NCBI GenBank assembly: GCA_900471515.1
Contig: UCFC01000024.1
Span: 186,001-250,000 of the forward strand
Direction of reading: 5' to 3'
DNA: 64,000 bases
DNA from: Hyphomicrobiales bacterium
GTDB lineage: Bacteria; Pseudomonadota; Alphaproteobacteria; Rhizobiales; Rhizobiaceae
In this document: positions 17,827 to 26,622 of the stretch, one piece after another
How positions within the stretch are numbered: position 1 is the first letter of the stretch
How the letters are laid out: the number at the start of each line of letters is the position of its first letter
Program-made: the position numbers and the translations under genes
The notes under the pieces: generated by a model
What the model saw: the letters and a program-made list of their open reading frames with translations, nothing else
Told to the model about the DNA's origin: nothing
The model's database searches: none

Positions 17827-19340
17827 TCGGAGATAATCTTCACCCGGTCGCCCGGAGACACGGCGGCACCCGTCGGCAGGGCGTTGATCAGCTTGAAGAG
17901 ATCGAGCTTGCGATCGGTGCCCATCATGCGGGAGGCGAGCGTGGTGATGTTGTCGCCGGGGCGGACCGTCACCACCCGCACGCGCAGCGGCTTCAGCGAA
18001 GCGGCTTCGCTCGGCGTCATCCGGCGGAAGCTCGCGCGCAGAACGTTTGCCGTCGGCTCCAGCGACGGGCTGCCTTTCGGCACTGCCGTCAGAAAACGGA
18101 AAATCTGGTTGTTGTTTCTGATGACCGTGACATCGAAGTCCCAGCGGTCGGCGGTGGCGCGTGCGGTCGCGGCCTCCATGCCGTTGACGTTGATCGGCTG
18201 GATGGTCGAGGGGTCGAGGCCGGTCACCCAGCCGCTGGAAATGTAATTCGTCAGGCTCTGGTTCTGGTTGTCGGCCACACCGTCGAAGCGGATGGCGATA
18301 TCGTTCGGGCCGGTTGCCATGACCGCTTCGACCTTGTTGTCGATGCTGAAGTCGGGCGGCACGTCGAAGCGGATGCCGAGGCCGCCGTGCAGGAAGGTCT
18401 GGCCCCGCACATACCCCTCTTCCGGACTGTCGCCATAGAGGAGGCCGTCGATACCGTCGAGATAATAGTCCCGGCCCTTGTCGCCGACCGAACCTTCCTG
18501 GCCGAAGGCGCGGGCATGGCTGCGGGCAAGCTCGATGCGCTGGGCGGAATTCGGATGGCTCGACAGGAAGTCCAGGCTCTGGTCGGCTTCCGGATCGACC
18601 GACATGAAGCGGCTGTAGGCGGCCATGGAATCGAGGAACCGGGCGGCCGCATAGGGATCATAGCCGGCTTCGCCGAGCATGCGCACGCCGATGACGTCGG
18701 CCTGCAGTTCCTGCTGGCGGGAGAAGGCGGCAAGGCGCAGTTTGCCACGGGCAAGCGCCTGTTTGCCGGCGATATCGCTCGACAGAACTTCGGCGACGAC
18801 GCGGCTGGCGATCACTTCCGCCTCTTCGCGCTTCTGGCGTTCGATGCCGTGGTTTGCGGTGACATGGCCCATTTCGTGCGAAAGAACGGCGGCCACTTCC
18901 GAGGCGTCGTTGGCAAGCGCAAGCAGGCCGCGGGTGACATAGAGATAGCCGCCCGGCAGTGCGAAGGCGTTGATGGCAGGCGAGTTGAGGATGGTGATGC
19001 GGTAGGACTGGCTCGGGTTTTCCGAGACGGCCGTCAGCGCGCCGGCAATGCGGGCGACAAGGCGCTCGGTCTTGGCGTCCTTGTATTCACCGCCGTAGCT
19101 CGCAACGATGCGCGGATGTTCGCGCGCGCCCATGGCGGCACGCGGATCGTTCTTCTGCACTTCGTCGACGATTTGCGGGTTGGACGAGGGGCCGACGGTT
19201 GGCTGATAGGACTGCTCGATCAGCGACTCGCAACCGTTCAGCGCCACGGCGCAGGCCGAAAGCAGCAGGAGGCGGCGCGCCCAACGGCGTGGCGCAAGAA
19301 AGGCATTCCTGGAAAGCGCGGGCGATTTCCACGTCGTCAT
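17823..19340 (-). CDS. M48 family metallopeptidase lipoprotein with C-terminal LysM-like domain
   Basis: A 505-residue exported zinc protease. A basic N-terminus with RRWARR and a hydrophobic stretch leads to a possible lipobox ending at Cys37. The catalytic HEMGH is at 155-159 (AVLSHEMGHVTANHG), with the third ligand Glu in QQELQADVIG. This resembles BepA/LoiP-type periplasmic proteases involved in outer membrane quality control. The last 50 residues (VTVRPGDNITTLASRMMG ... VSPGDRVKII) look like a LysM-type peptidoglycan-binding module. An in-frame ATG at 19367 is an alternative start; neither has a strong ribosome-binding site. Confidence 0.88.
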   Translation of the reverse strand: MTTWKSPALSRNAFLAPRRWARRLLLLSACAVALNGCESLIEQSYQPTVGPSSNPQIVDEVQKNDPRAAMGAREHPRIVASYGGEYKDAKTERLVARIAGALTAVSENPSQSYRITILNSPAINAFALPGGYLYVTRGLLALANDASEVAAVLSHEMGHVTANHGIERQKREEAEVIASRVVAEVLSSDIAGKQALARGKLRLAAFSRQQELQADVIGVRMLGEAGYDPYAAARFLDSMAAYSRFMSVDPEADQSLDFLSSHPNSAQRIELARSHARAFGQEGSVGDKGRDYYLDGIDGLLYGDSPEEGYVRGQTFLHGGLGIRFDVPPDFSIDNKVEAVMATGPNDIAIRFDGVADNQNQSLTNYISSGWVTGLDPSTIQPINVNGMEAATARATADRWDFDVTVIRNNNQIFRFLTAVPKGSPSLEPTANVLRASFRRMTPSEAASLKPLRVRVVTVRPGDNITTLASRMMGTDRKLDLFKLINALPTGAAVSPGDRVKIISE

Positions 19341-19748
19341 GCTGTCCAGTCTGTCTCTCCGCGTCATTTTAAGTCGCCGGTCCGCCGCATCTTCGGGCCG
19401 GCCGTTGCCAGGAAAATTCAATAGGCTTCCGCCTCGGTTCTCGCGCTGCACAATCGGCCAATCCAAGTCTTTGCTGTAGCTGATTTCCGCGTGGGTTGCA
19501 TAGCGAGACTCTATCTAAATGTGGCGCCGTTGCATTTCGGCAATGCCTCGCCCGTCGAGGCACTTCTCGCTCCGATGAAATTATGGCGAAAGTTCCATCG
19601 CAAGTGCAGATTCCGACCGCACTGCGGAAAAAATCGGCCATTACGGCGACCGATGCGGGCAAGCGTAACGCTTGCGCGAAGAATGCAATTAAAGGTAGTG
19701 TTTCGTCTCTGCTGAAATGAGAGAGGGCAGGCGAGCGCGCGCCTGTGC
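19341..19748. other. Gene-free region between M48 peptidase and MFS genes
   Basis: About 400 bp with no supported gene. It should contain the M48 promoter and the MFS 3' end. The one clear structure is a palindrome GCAAGCG TAA CGCTTGC at 19659-19675. Short frames at 19491-19720 on the plus strand have no ribosome-binding site and no recognisable product. Confidence 0.45.
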
Positions 19749-21290
19749 CTATTCTGCGGCTTCCGCAGCGAGATTGGCCGGGTCGCTCTTGCGTTCGCCG
19801 GCGCGCGGCAGCTGCACCGGTTTCAGCATGATGGCGGCCACCAGACCGATCAAAGCAATGCCGCAGGAGGTCATGAACAGCGGCGAGAAGGCGGCGGCAT
19901 AAGCGTCGGCCACGGCCTGGCGGCTGGCCTCGGGAAGTGCTGCCATCATTTTCGGCGTTAGCTCCTCGATATTGGCAACACCGGGAATGGAGGAGCCGAG
20001 CCTGCCGAGCTGTGATGCGATGATCGCGCCGTAGATGGAAATGGCAATCGAGGCGCCGCCCATGCGCGACAGCGTGACCGAGCCGGTCGCCGCGCCGACA
20101 TCGCGGGCCGGCGCGGCGTTCTGAACGCCGATGACCGGAACCTGCTGTGCAAGGCCGATACCGATGCCGTGCAGCAGCATGATGGCGCCGATGAAGGCGA
20201 TCGGCGTTCCGGCATGAACTTGCGAGATCAAGGCGAAGGCAATGGCGCTGCAGGTGAGGCTGGCGATGGCGAAGGGCTTGTAGCGGCCGGTCTTCGAAAT
20301 GATGCGGCCGGCATTCAGGGAGCCGCAGACGAGGCCGCCTGTCAGCAGGATGAAGAGCAGGCCGGCGCCGGAGGGCGAAAGGCCCGTCGTCGTCTGCAGG
20401 AACAGCGCGAGATAGTTGACCATGCCGATGGCGATCGCGCCGCCCATGATGGAGATCACCAGCAACAGGCTGAAGGTTGAATTGCGGAAAAGCTGCAGCG
20501 GTACGATCGGCTCCGGCGCGCGGCGCTCGACAAACACCCAGGTGACGGCACACACCACGCCGAAGGCGACGATGCCGATGCTTTGCGGCGAGATCAGTGC
20601 GCCGAAAAGCTCGCTGCTGTCGGTCGCAACCACGATGCTGGTCGTCGTCAGCGCCAGCAGGAGCGCGCCGGCATAATCGATCTTCGGCCGGCGATGCGGC
20701 TTGCGGTAGGGCAGCATGAAGGCGAGACCGGTCAATACGATGAAACCGATCGGCACGTTGACGAGGAAGATCGAGCGCCAGCCGAAGAGATCGCTCATCG
20801 TGCCGCCGAGGACCGGGCCGATGGCGCCGGAGGCCATCAGAACGAGGCTGGAATAACTCTGGTAGCGGGCGCGCTCGCGCGGCTCGAACAGGTCGGCGTT
20901 GACGGCGAAGATCGAAACCATGATGCCGCCGCCGCCGAAGCCCTGCAATACGCGGGCGGCAATCAGCGTGTTCATGGAGACGGCAAGGCCGCAGACGGCA
21001 GAGCCCGCCGTGAAGATCGCGATCGCCGTCATCATCACATATTTGCGGCCGAAGAGATCGCCGAGCTTGCCGTAGAGCGGCATGACGGCGCTGAGCGCCA
21101 GCAGATAGGCAGAACCGACCCAACCGAAGCGATCCAGATGGCCGAACTCGCCGACGATGGTCGGCAGAGCGGTGGAGACGATCTGGTTGTCGAGCGTTGC
21201 CATGAACATGGCGGTCATCAGGAAGAGGAAAAGGATGAGACGCTTGCGGGGATCCGTCACGAGCGGTGCGGGGGCAGGTTGCATATCCAT
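19749..21290 (-). CDS. MFS transporter, DHA2 family (EmrB/QacA type)
   Basis: A 513-residue proton-driven drug exporter of the inner membrane with about 14 predicted helices. Family motifs are visible: LDNQIVSTALPTIVGEF in helix 1, GKLGDLFGRKYVM in the first cytoplasmic loop (motif A), RVLQGFGGGGIM (motif B) and GPVLGGTMSDLFGWRSIFLVNVPIG (motif C). No adaptor or outer membrane partner is adjacent. It diverges from a MarR gene with an operator-like palindrome between them, so it is probably the regulated target. An ATG two codons downstream (21284) is an equally possible start. Confidence 0.92.
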   Translation of the reverse strand: MDMQPAPAPLVTDPRKRLILFLFLMTAMFMATLDNQIVSTALPTIVGEFGHLDRFGWVGSAYLLALSAVMPLYGKLGDLFGRKYVMMTAIAIFTAGSAVCGLAVSMNTLIAARVLQGFGGGGIMVSIFAVNADLFEPRERARYQSYSSLVLMASGAIGPVLGGTMSDLFGWRSIFLVNVPIGFIVLTGLAFMLPYRKPHRRPKIDYAGALLLALTTTSIVVATDSSELFGALISPQSIGIVAFGVVCAVTWVFVERRAPEPIVPLQLFRNSTFSLLLVISIMGGAIAIGMVNYLALFLQTTTGLSPSGAGLLFILLTGGLVCGSLNAGRIISKTGRYKPFAIASLTCSAIAFALISQVHAGTPIAFIGAIMLLHGIGIGLAQQVPVIGVQNAAPARDVGAATGSVTLSRMGGASIAISIYGAIIASQLGRLGSSIPGVANIEELTPKMMAALPEASRQAVADAYAAAFSPLFMTSCGIALIGLVAAIMLKPVQLPRAGERKSDPANLAAEAAE

Positions 21291-21322
21291 GGGAGGGCCA
21301 TTTTCGTTGTGCCAGTGCTTTA

Positions 21323-21354
21323 TGTGCTAATGTCATATATTTGTCAATGGCACA
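21323..21354. promoter_or_regulatory. MarR operator candidate between efflux pump and marR
   Basis: TGTGC and GCACA are perfect outer arms of a 32-bp imperfect palindrome that is symmetric at 24 of 32 positions and centred on ATAT. It lies 32 bp upstream of the MFS start and 52 bp upstream of the MarR start, in AT-rich sequence likely to contain both promoters. Confidence 0.55.
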
Positions 21355-21406
21355 TTATTGACATCGGCATGTTTTATTTTCGACTCCCGTCTGTTATGGT
21401 TCCGTC

Positions 21407-21934
21407 ATGAACGAGACCCTGACCAAGACAAGACCGATCGCGCTTGACGATGCTTCCATGGACAGCGTGCCACGCATCGGCCGCACCATGACGCGCATGC
21501 GAATGATGACAGGCCGCCGGCTGATCGGCCGCCTGGCGATCCAGAGCGTGGCGCCGGATCTGGAGCTTTCGCATCTGGACGTGCTCGATGCCGTGCGCCG
21601 CGCGCAGGAAAACGGCGAGGTGACGGTCGGGGCCATTGCCGAGATGCTGCGCATCGACCCATCGCGGGCAAGCCGGGTCGTGTCCGATATGGTCGGCCGC
21701 AACGTCCTGCGCCGCGAGGCTTCGCAGGCGGATGCGCGCCGTATCGTCGTCGTCATGACGCCGGTCGGGCAGAATCTGCTGGCGGAAATCCAGGCCCAGA
21801 AGCTTGCCTTCGTTTCCGAGGTCGTGCGGGACTGGCCGCAGGAAGAAGTCGAAACTTTCTCGCTGCTGTTCGAGAAATTCATCGGCGGCTATGAGGCGAT
21901 CTTCCTTTCCCGCGACAAGGATACGCCGGGCTGA
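21407..21934 (+). CDS. MarR family transcriptional regulator
   Basis: A 175-residue winged-helix regulator. The recognition region is VTVGAIAEMLRIDPSRASRVVSDMVGRNVLRR with the wing SQADARRIVVVMTPVG (about 72-122), flanked by dimerisation helices. It lies head to head with a DHA2 exporter, the usual arrangement in which a MarR repressor senses a toxic ligand and releases the pump gene. The ligand is unknown. Confidence 0.93.
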   Translation: MNETLTKTRPIALDDASMDSVPRIGRTMTRMRMMTGRRLIGRLAIQSVAPDLELSHLDVLDAVRRAQENGEVTVGAIAEMLRIDPSRASRVVSDMVGRNVLRREASQADARRIVVVMTPVGQNLLAEIQAQKLAFVSEVVRDWPQEEVETFSLLFEKFIGGYEAIFLSRDKDTPG

Positions 21935-22027
21935 GGAAAATAGGCGGAGCGTTTGATCTCGCTCAAGCCGGCCCGTCCAAGGCAAGCCTAAGTCTCTCCT
22001 CGTTCGACGACATCAGGAGAGATTCAC

Positions 22028-22702
22028 ATGAAACATCATCGGCTTCGGCTGAGAGGCATGTTTGCCGCCATTGTTTTCACATCCTTCGGGCAGGCGGCGC
22101 TTTGCGCCGATCTGACGCCTCCGGCAGACGCGCCGGCGGCCGCGCAAAGCCCATGGCAGGTGCGCCTGCGCGCGCTCGGGGTGATCACGCGCGACAACGG
22201 CTCGGTCGACGGCATCTCCGGATCGGGTCTGTCCTATTCGGACACTGTGGTTCCGGAAGTGGATATCTCCTATTTCTTCACCGACAATATTTCCGCCGAA
22301 CTCATTCTCGGCACGACCTATGCCAATGTGCATGGCGAAGGTTCGATTGCCGGGCTCGGCGAAATCGGCAAGACCTGGCTGCTGCCGCCGACGCTGACGC
22401 TGCAATATCATTTCACCGATTTCGGTGCCTTCCAGCCCTATCTCGGCGCCGGTGTGAACTACACGGTCTTCTACAACCAGTCCGGCAAGAGCGCCGACAG
22501 CCTCGACGTGAAGAACACGTTCGGCGTCGCCCTGCAGGCGGGCTTCGACTATATGTTCGACGAGCACTGGGGCGCGAACGTGGATGTGAAGAAGATCTTC
22601 CTGCGCCCGGATTTCGATGCGACAGTCGGCGGTGCCGACGTCAGCGGCAAAGCGAAACTCGATCCCTGGCTGATCGGCGCCGGCGTGACCTACCGCTTCT
22701 AG
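22028..22702 (+). CDS. OmpW-family outer membrane beta-barrel protein
   Basis: A 224-residue exported protein. The signal peptide runs to about residue 27 (FGQAALCADL). The mature part shows alternating strands typical of an eight-stranded OmpW barrel: WQVRLRALGVITRD, VDISYFFTDNISAELILG, TLQYHFTDFGAFQPYLGAGVNYTVF, FDYMFDEHWGANVDVKK, and a C-terminal GVTYRF ending in Phe as required for BAM insertion. Probably a channel for small hydrophobic molecules; the ligand is unknown. AGGAGAG lies 6 nt before the ATG. Confidence 0.92.
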   Translation: MKHHRLRLRGMFAAIVFTSFGQAALCADLTPPADAPAAAQSPWQVRLRALGVITRDNGSVDGISGSGLSYSDTVVPEVDISYFFTDNISAELILGTTYANVHGEGSIAGLGEIGKTWLLPPTLTLQYHFTDFGAFQPYLGAGVNYTVFYNQSGKSADSLDVKNTFGVALQAGFDYMFDEHWGANVDVKKIFLRPDFDATVGGADVSGKAKLDPWLIGAGVTYRF

Positions 22703-22774
22703 GAGAAAGGCGCCGGATGCCCGGCCGGATGTCTGGCGCCCCTTCCCCTTCACCCCCCGTTTGCGCTATGGGCA

Positions 22775-23431
22775 ATGCCCATGAGCCAGTCCACCTTCAC
22801 CATCCTGCTCGGCGGGGCACTCAGCCTGACGGATCGCCTGCGCGACGCCGTTCGGGACAGCCGCTTCATTGCGGCCGATGGCGGCATGCGCCATGCGGCG
22901 GCTCTCGGCGTGGTGCCGGAACTGTGGGTCGGCGATTTCGATTCGACGCCGCCCGATCTCGACGGGGCCTTTCCCACCGTGCCGCGCCAGCCCTATCCGG
23001 CCGCAAAGGCTGCGACCGATGGTGAAATCGCCGTTGCCGAGGCGATCGAGCGCGGCGCAAAACGCCTGATCCTTGCAGGCGCGCTGGGCGGCGAACGTTC
23101 CGACCATGCGCTTCAACATTTGCTTTACGGGGTCGAACTGGCACAGCAAGGTTTCGACGTGCTGCTCACCTCGGGCAGCGAGGAGGCGGTACCTTTGCTT
23201 CCCGGTGCGCTGGAGATCGACCTTCCGCCCGGCAGCCTGTTTTCGGTGCCGGGCTTTAGCGAACTCAACGGGCTGTCCATCGAAAATGCCCGCTATCCGC
23301 TCATCGACTTCCATTTGCCCTTCGGCTCGTCGCGCACCATTTCCAATGTGGCGGAAGGCCGCGTGCGCTTCTCGCTTGCCAGCGGCAGGGCCATTGTGCT
23401 CGCGCGGCCCTATGATCTTTCCGGAGTCTGA
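22775..23431 (+). CDS. thiN: Thiamine pyrophosphokinase
   Basis: Transfers pyrophosphate from ATP to thiamine to give the active cofactor. The 218-residue protein has the family motifs AADGG (33-37), GDFDS (53-57), the ATDGEIA substrate motif, and GALGGERSDHALQH. The C-terminal beta-rich domain ends with GRAIVLARPYDL. A second in-frame ATG (22781) is a possible start. The ABC-F gene follows with 3 nt between stop and start, so the two are cotranscribed. Confidence 0.93.
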   Translation: MPMSQSTFTILLGGALSLTDRLRDAVRDSRFIAADGGMRHAAALGVVPELWVGDFDSTPPDLDGAFPTVPRQPYPAAKAATDGEIAVAEAIERGAKRLILAGALGGERSDHALQHLLYGVELAQQGFDVLLTSGSEEAVPLLPGALEIDLPPGSLFSVPGFSELNGLSIENARYPLIDFHLPFGSSRTISNVAEGRVRFSLASGRAIVLARPYDLSGV

Positions 23432-23434
23432 TAG

Positions 23435-25258
23435 TTGGCGCCTCCCATCCTGAAACTCGACGATATCTTCCTGAGCTTCGGCGGCACGCCGCTGCTTGCC
23501 GGTGCTGCGCTACAGGTGGAGCCCGGCGACAAGATCTGCCTCGTCGGCCGCAACGGCTCGGGCAAATCGACGCTGCTGAAGATTGCCGCCGGCCTCGTCG
23601 ATGCCCAGTCCGGTGAGGTATTCCGTCATCCGGCATCGACGGTGCGCTACCTGGAGCAGGCACCGGATTTTGCCGGCTTCGAGACCGTGCAGGCCTATGC
23701 CGAAGCGGGGCTCGGGCCGGGTGACGATCCCTACCGTGTCACCTATCTCCTGTCGCATCTGGGGCTTACCGGCGAGGAAAACCCGAAAAATCTTTCCGGC
23801 GGCGAGGCGCGTCGCGCAGCCCTTGCGCGTGTGCTGGCGCCGGAGCCCGACATTCTGCTGCTCGACGAGCCGACCAACCATCTCGACCTGCCGACCATCG
23901 AATGGCTGGAAGGCGAACTGCAGAAGACGCGCAGCGCGCTGGTCCTGATTTCGCACGACCGCCGTTTCCTGGAAAAAGTCTCGACGGCGACCGTCTGGCT
24001 GGACCGCGGCACCTCTCGCCGGCTCGACAAGGGTTTTGCGTTTTTCGAGGCCTGGCGCGATCAGGTGCTGGAGGCGGAAGAGCTTGAACAGCACAAGCTC
24101 GGCAAGGCGATCGAGCGGGAAGAACATTGGCTGCGCTACGGCGTGACGGCGCGGCGCAAGCGCAATATGCGCCGCCTGGGCGAGCTGCAGACGATGCGCG
24201 CGCAGTATCGCGGCCACAAGGGGCCGCAGGGAACGGTACAGGCGAGCGTTTCCGACGCGCAGGAATCCGGCAAGCTGGTGATCGAGGCCGACAAGATCAC
24301 CAAGAGCTACGACGACAGAGCGATCGTCGCGCCGTTTTCGATCCGCGTGCATCGCGGCGACTGCATCGGTCTCGTGGGACCCAACGGTGCCGGCAAGACG
24401 ACGCTTCTGAAGATGCTGACCGGCCAGCTTGCGCCGGACAGCGGCACGGTCAAGCTCGGCACCAATCTCGAGATTGCTACCCTCGACCAGAAGCGCGAGG
24501 ATCTCGATCCCGAGGATACGCTCGCCAATTACCTGACGGACGGGCGCGGCGAGAACCTGCTCGTCAATGGCGAGCAGCGGCATGTGACCGGCTACATGAA
24601 GGAATTCCTGTTCCAGCCGGAGCAGGCACGCACGCCGATCAAGAACCTCTCAGGCGGTGAGCGCGCTCGGCTGATGCTGGCGCGCATCCTGTCGCGGCCG
24701 GCGAACCTTCTCATCCTCGACGAACCGACCAACGACCTCGACATCGAGACGCTGGATCTGTTGCAGGAGATTGTCACGGGCTTTCCGGGCACGGTCATCC
24801 TCGTCAGCCACGATCGTGATTTCCTCGACCGGACGGTGACGTCAACGATCGCTCCGGCCAATCCGGAAGCGCCCGATGGACGCTGGATCGAATATGCCGG
24901 CGGTTATTCCGACATGCTGGCACAGCGCAAGGGTGCGGCCGAAGAGCGCCGGAAGGCCGAGAAGGCTGCGGACAAGCCCAAGACACAGGAGACTGCGGCT
25001 GCCGCTCCTTCCGCCTCCAAAGGCAAGCTTTCCTACAAGCAGAAGTTCGCGCTCGAAAACCTGCCCAAGGAAATGGCAAAAGCCGAAGCCGAAATCGCCA
25101 GGCGCGAAGAGAAGATGGCAGACCCGAACCTCTTCACAAAGGACCCCGCAACCTTCAGCCGGATGGCATCGGAGATGGAAAAGCTGCGCGACAGCCTGAC
25201 CCGAATGGAAGAGGAGTGGCTGGAACTGGAAATGCTGCGCGAGGAACTGGAAGGCTGA
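23435..25258 (+). CDS. ABC-F family ATPase (Uup-like)
   Basis: A 607-residue soluble protein with two ATPase cassettes and no membrane helices. Cassette 1 has GRNGSGKS, LSGGEARRAAL and LLLDEPTNHLD; cassette 2 has GPNGAGKT, LSGGERARLML and LILDEPTNDLD. The C-terminal segment (about 520-607) is Ala/Lys-rich then coiled coil, as in Uup. ABC-F proteins act on ribosomes or, for Uup, on DNA stability and ribosome assembly. I use TTG at 23435, because no ATG or GTG occurs before the first conserved strand; GGAG is 10 nt upstream. It follows thiN directly. Confidence 0.92.
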   Translation: MAPPILKLDDIFLSFGGTPLLAGAALQVEPGDKICLVGRNGSGKSTLLKIAAGLVDAQSGEVFRHPASTVRYLEQAPDFAGFETVQAYAEAGLGPGDDPYRVTYLLSHLGLTGEENPKNLSGGEARRAALARVLAPEPDILLLDEPTNHLDLPTIEWLEGELQKTRSALVLISHDRRFLEKVSTATVWLDRGTSRRLDKGFAFFEAWRDQVLEAEELEQHKLGKAIEREEHWLRYGVTARRKRNMRRLGELQTMRAQYRGHKGPQGTVQASVSDAQESGKLVIEADKITKSYDDRAIVAPFSIRVHRGDCIGLVGPNGAGKTTLLKMLTGQLAPDSGTVKLGTNLEIATLDQKREDLDPEDTLANYLTDGRGENLLVNGEQRHVTGYMKEFLFQPEQARTPIKNLSGGERARLMLARILSRPANLLILDEPTNDLDIETLDLLQEIVTGFPGTVILVSHDRDFLDRTVTSTIAPANPEAPDGRWIEYAGGYSDMLAQRKGAAEERRKAEKAADKPKTQETAAAAPSASKGKLSYKQKFALENLPKEMAKAEAEIARREEKMADPNLFTKDPATFSRMASEMEKLRDSLTRMEEEWLELEMLREELEG

Positions 25259-25362
25259 TCCAACAATAATTTCCCGAAATGTCGGATCGGGTGGTTTTGC
25301 GCCGTCCTTGGGCCGAACGTGATCGACGGCATGGTGCCGCCACCTCATAAGGGAGATTTTTC

Positions 25363-25761
25363 ATGCGCATGATTTTCGTGAACCTGCCGGTCAAGGACCT
25401 GGTCAAGTCGAAGGAATTCTTTTCGGCGCTCGGCTTTTCCTACAATCCCGCCTTCACCAACGACGATGCCGCCTGCATGATCGTCGAGGAAAATATCTAT
25501 GTAATGCTACTGACGCACGGCCACTTCCGGCAGTTCATCGACGGCGAGATCGCCGACACGTCGAAGGGCAAGGAAGTGCTGACCTGCCTTTCGGCCGGCA
25601 GCCGCGCCGAGGTGGACGATTACCTGAAGAAAGCGCTGGCAGCCGGCGGCAAGCCCTGGAAGCCGATACTCGACATGGGGCCGATGTACGGGTGCAGCTT
25701 CCAGGATCTCGATGGTCATGTCTGGGAAATCATGTACATGGACATGTCTGCAGCCGGCTGA
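25363..25761 (+). CDS. VOC family (glyoxalase/bleomycin resistance-like) protein
   Basis: A 132-residue single-domain protein with the paired beta-alpha-beta-beta-beta modules of the vicinal oxygen chelate fold: FVNLPVKDLVKSKEFFSALGF at the N-terminus and SFQDLDGHVWEIMYMD with the metal-ligand Glu at the C-terminus. The N-terminal half lacks an obvious His ligand, so activity is uncertain. GGGAG lies 8 nt before the ATG at 25363. No partner gene gives a clue to substrate. Confidence 0.85.
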   Translation: MRMIFVNLPVKDLVKSKEFFSALGFSYNPAFTNDDAACMIVEENIYVMLLTHGHFRQFIDGEIADTSKGKEVLTCLSAGSRAEVDDYLKKALAAGGKPWKPILDMGPMYGCSFQDLDGHVWEIMYMDMSAAG

Positions 25762-25925
25762 GCGGGCCTTTCACAGGCTTTTCGCGGACTTCCGGCGGCC
25801 AAGACCGGGCATCGGGGTCCGCCTTCCTCACTTTTCCTTGATTCGCCGGCGCCACGTCATGCGGCATAGAGTGCCGCTCCGGCAGCCGGGGATCGTGCCG
25901 ACCAATGGCGACAAGGAAGAGCCAC

Positions 25926-26555
25926 ATGCCTCGCAGATTCTATACCGGATTATTCATGGCGCTTGCCGCCAGCAGCTTTGTCGCCTTCGGTCTTTCGCAG
26001 GCGGCGAGCGCGCAGGAAAACCAGCGCGTGCGGGTGCGCGGCACGGTGGAAAGCTTCAGTGGCGATACGCTCGTCGTCAAGACCCGTGAAGGCAGCGATG
26101 CGACGATTGCGCTCAAGTCCGGCTGGAAGGTCGCCGGCATCAGGAATGCGTCGGTCGACGACATCAAGGTCGGCGATTTCGTCGGCGTCGCCTCGCTTCC
26201 GAAAGGCACGGGGCCTGACGGCGCAATCGAGGTGCTGATCTTCCCCGCGGCGATGAAGGGGGCCGGCGAAGGCAGCCGCCCCTGGGATGTGCAGCCGAAC
26301 AGTTCGATGACGAACGCGACTGTCAGCAATGCGGTCAAGGCGGTCGACGGGCATACGATCACGCTGACTTATCAGGGCAAGGAAAAGACCATCTCGATTG
26401 CCGACGGCACGCCGATCGTCACTTTTGCGCCGGCGACGAAGGATGACCTGAAGCCCGGTGCCGGGGTCATCGTCATGGCGGAAAAGGCGGCCGACGGGCG
26501 CATTTCGGCTGCGCAGGTCAGCGTCGGCATCAATGGCGTGATGCCGCCGATGTGA
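25926..26555 (+). CDS. Exported DUF5666-like protein
   Basis: A 209-residue protein with a signal peptide cleaved near residue 29 (SQAASAQE). The mature part contains two beta-rich repeats with RVRVRGTVESFSGDTLVVKTREG and ISIADGTPIVTFAPATKDDLKPGAGVIV, resembling the DUF5666 / OB-like periplasmic fold. The start at 25926 has GGAAGAG upstream; an in-frame start 21 bp earlier is weaker. No function is known and the neighbours do not suggest one. Confidence 0.7.
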   Translation: MPRRFYTGLFMALAASSFVAFGLSQAASAQENQRVRVRGTVESFSGDTLVVKTREGSDATIALKSGWKVAGIRNASVDDIKVGDFVGVASLPKGTGPDGAIEVLIFPAAMKGAGEGSRPWDVQPNSSMTNATVSNAVKAVDGHTITLTYQGKEKTISIADGTPIVTFAPATKDDLKPGAGVIVMAEKAADGRISAAQVSVGINGVMPPM

Positions 26556-26622
26556 ATTTGTCTGGCGCCTCGGCTTTACGCCATTCCGGGCGAAGGGCCG
26601 CGGCCGCGTTTCTTGAATTGGC

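Noticed and set aside
19491-19720. Two overlapping 74-codon plus-strand frames upstream of the MFS 3' end
   Set aside because: They overlap in different frames, lack ribosome-binding sites and resemble no family.
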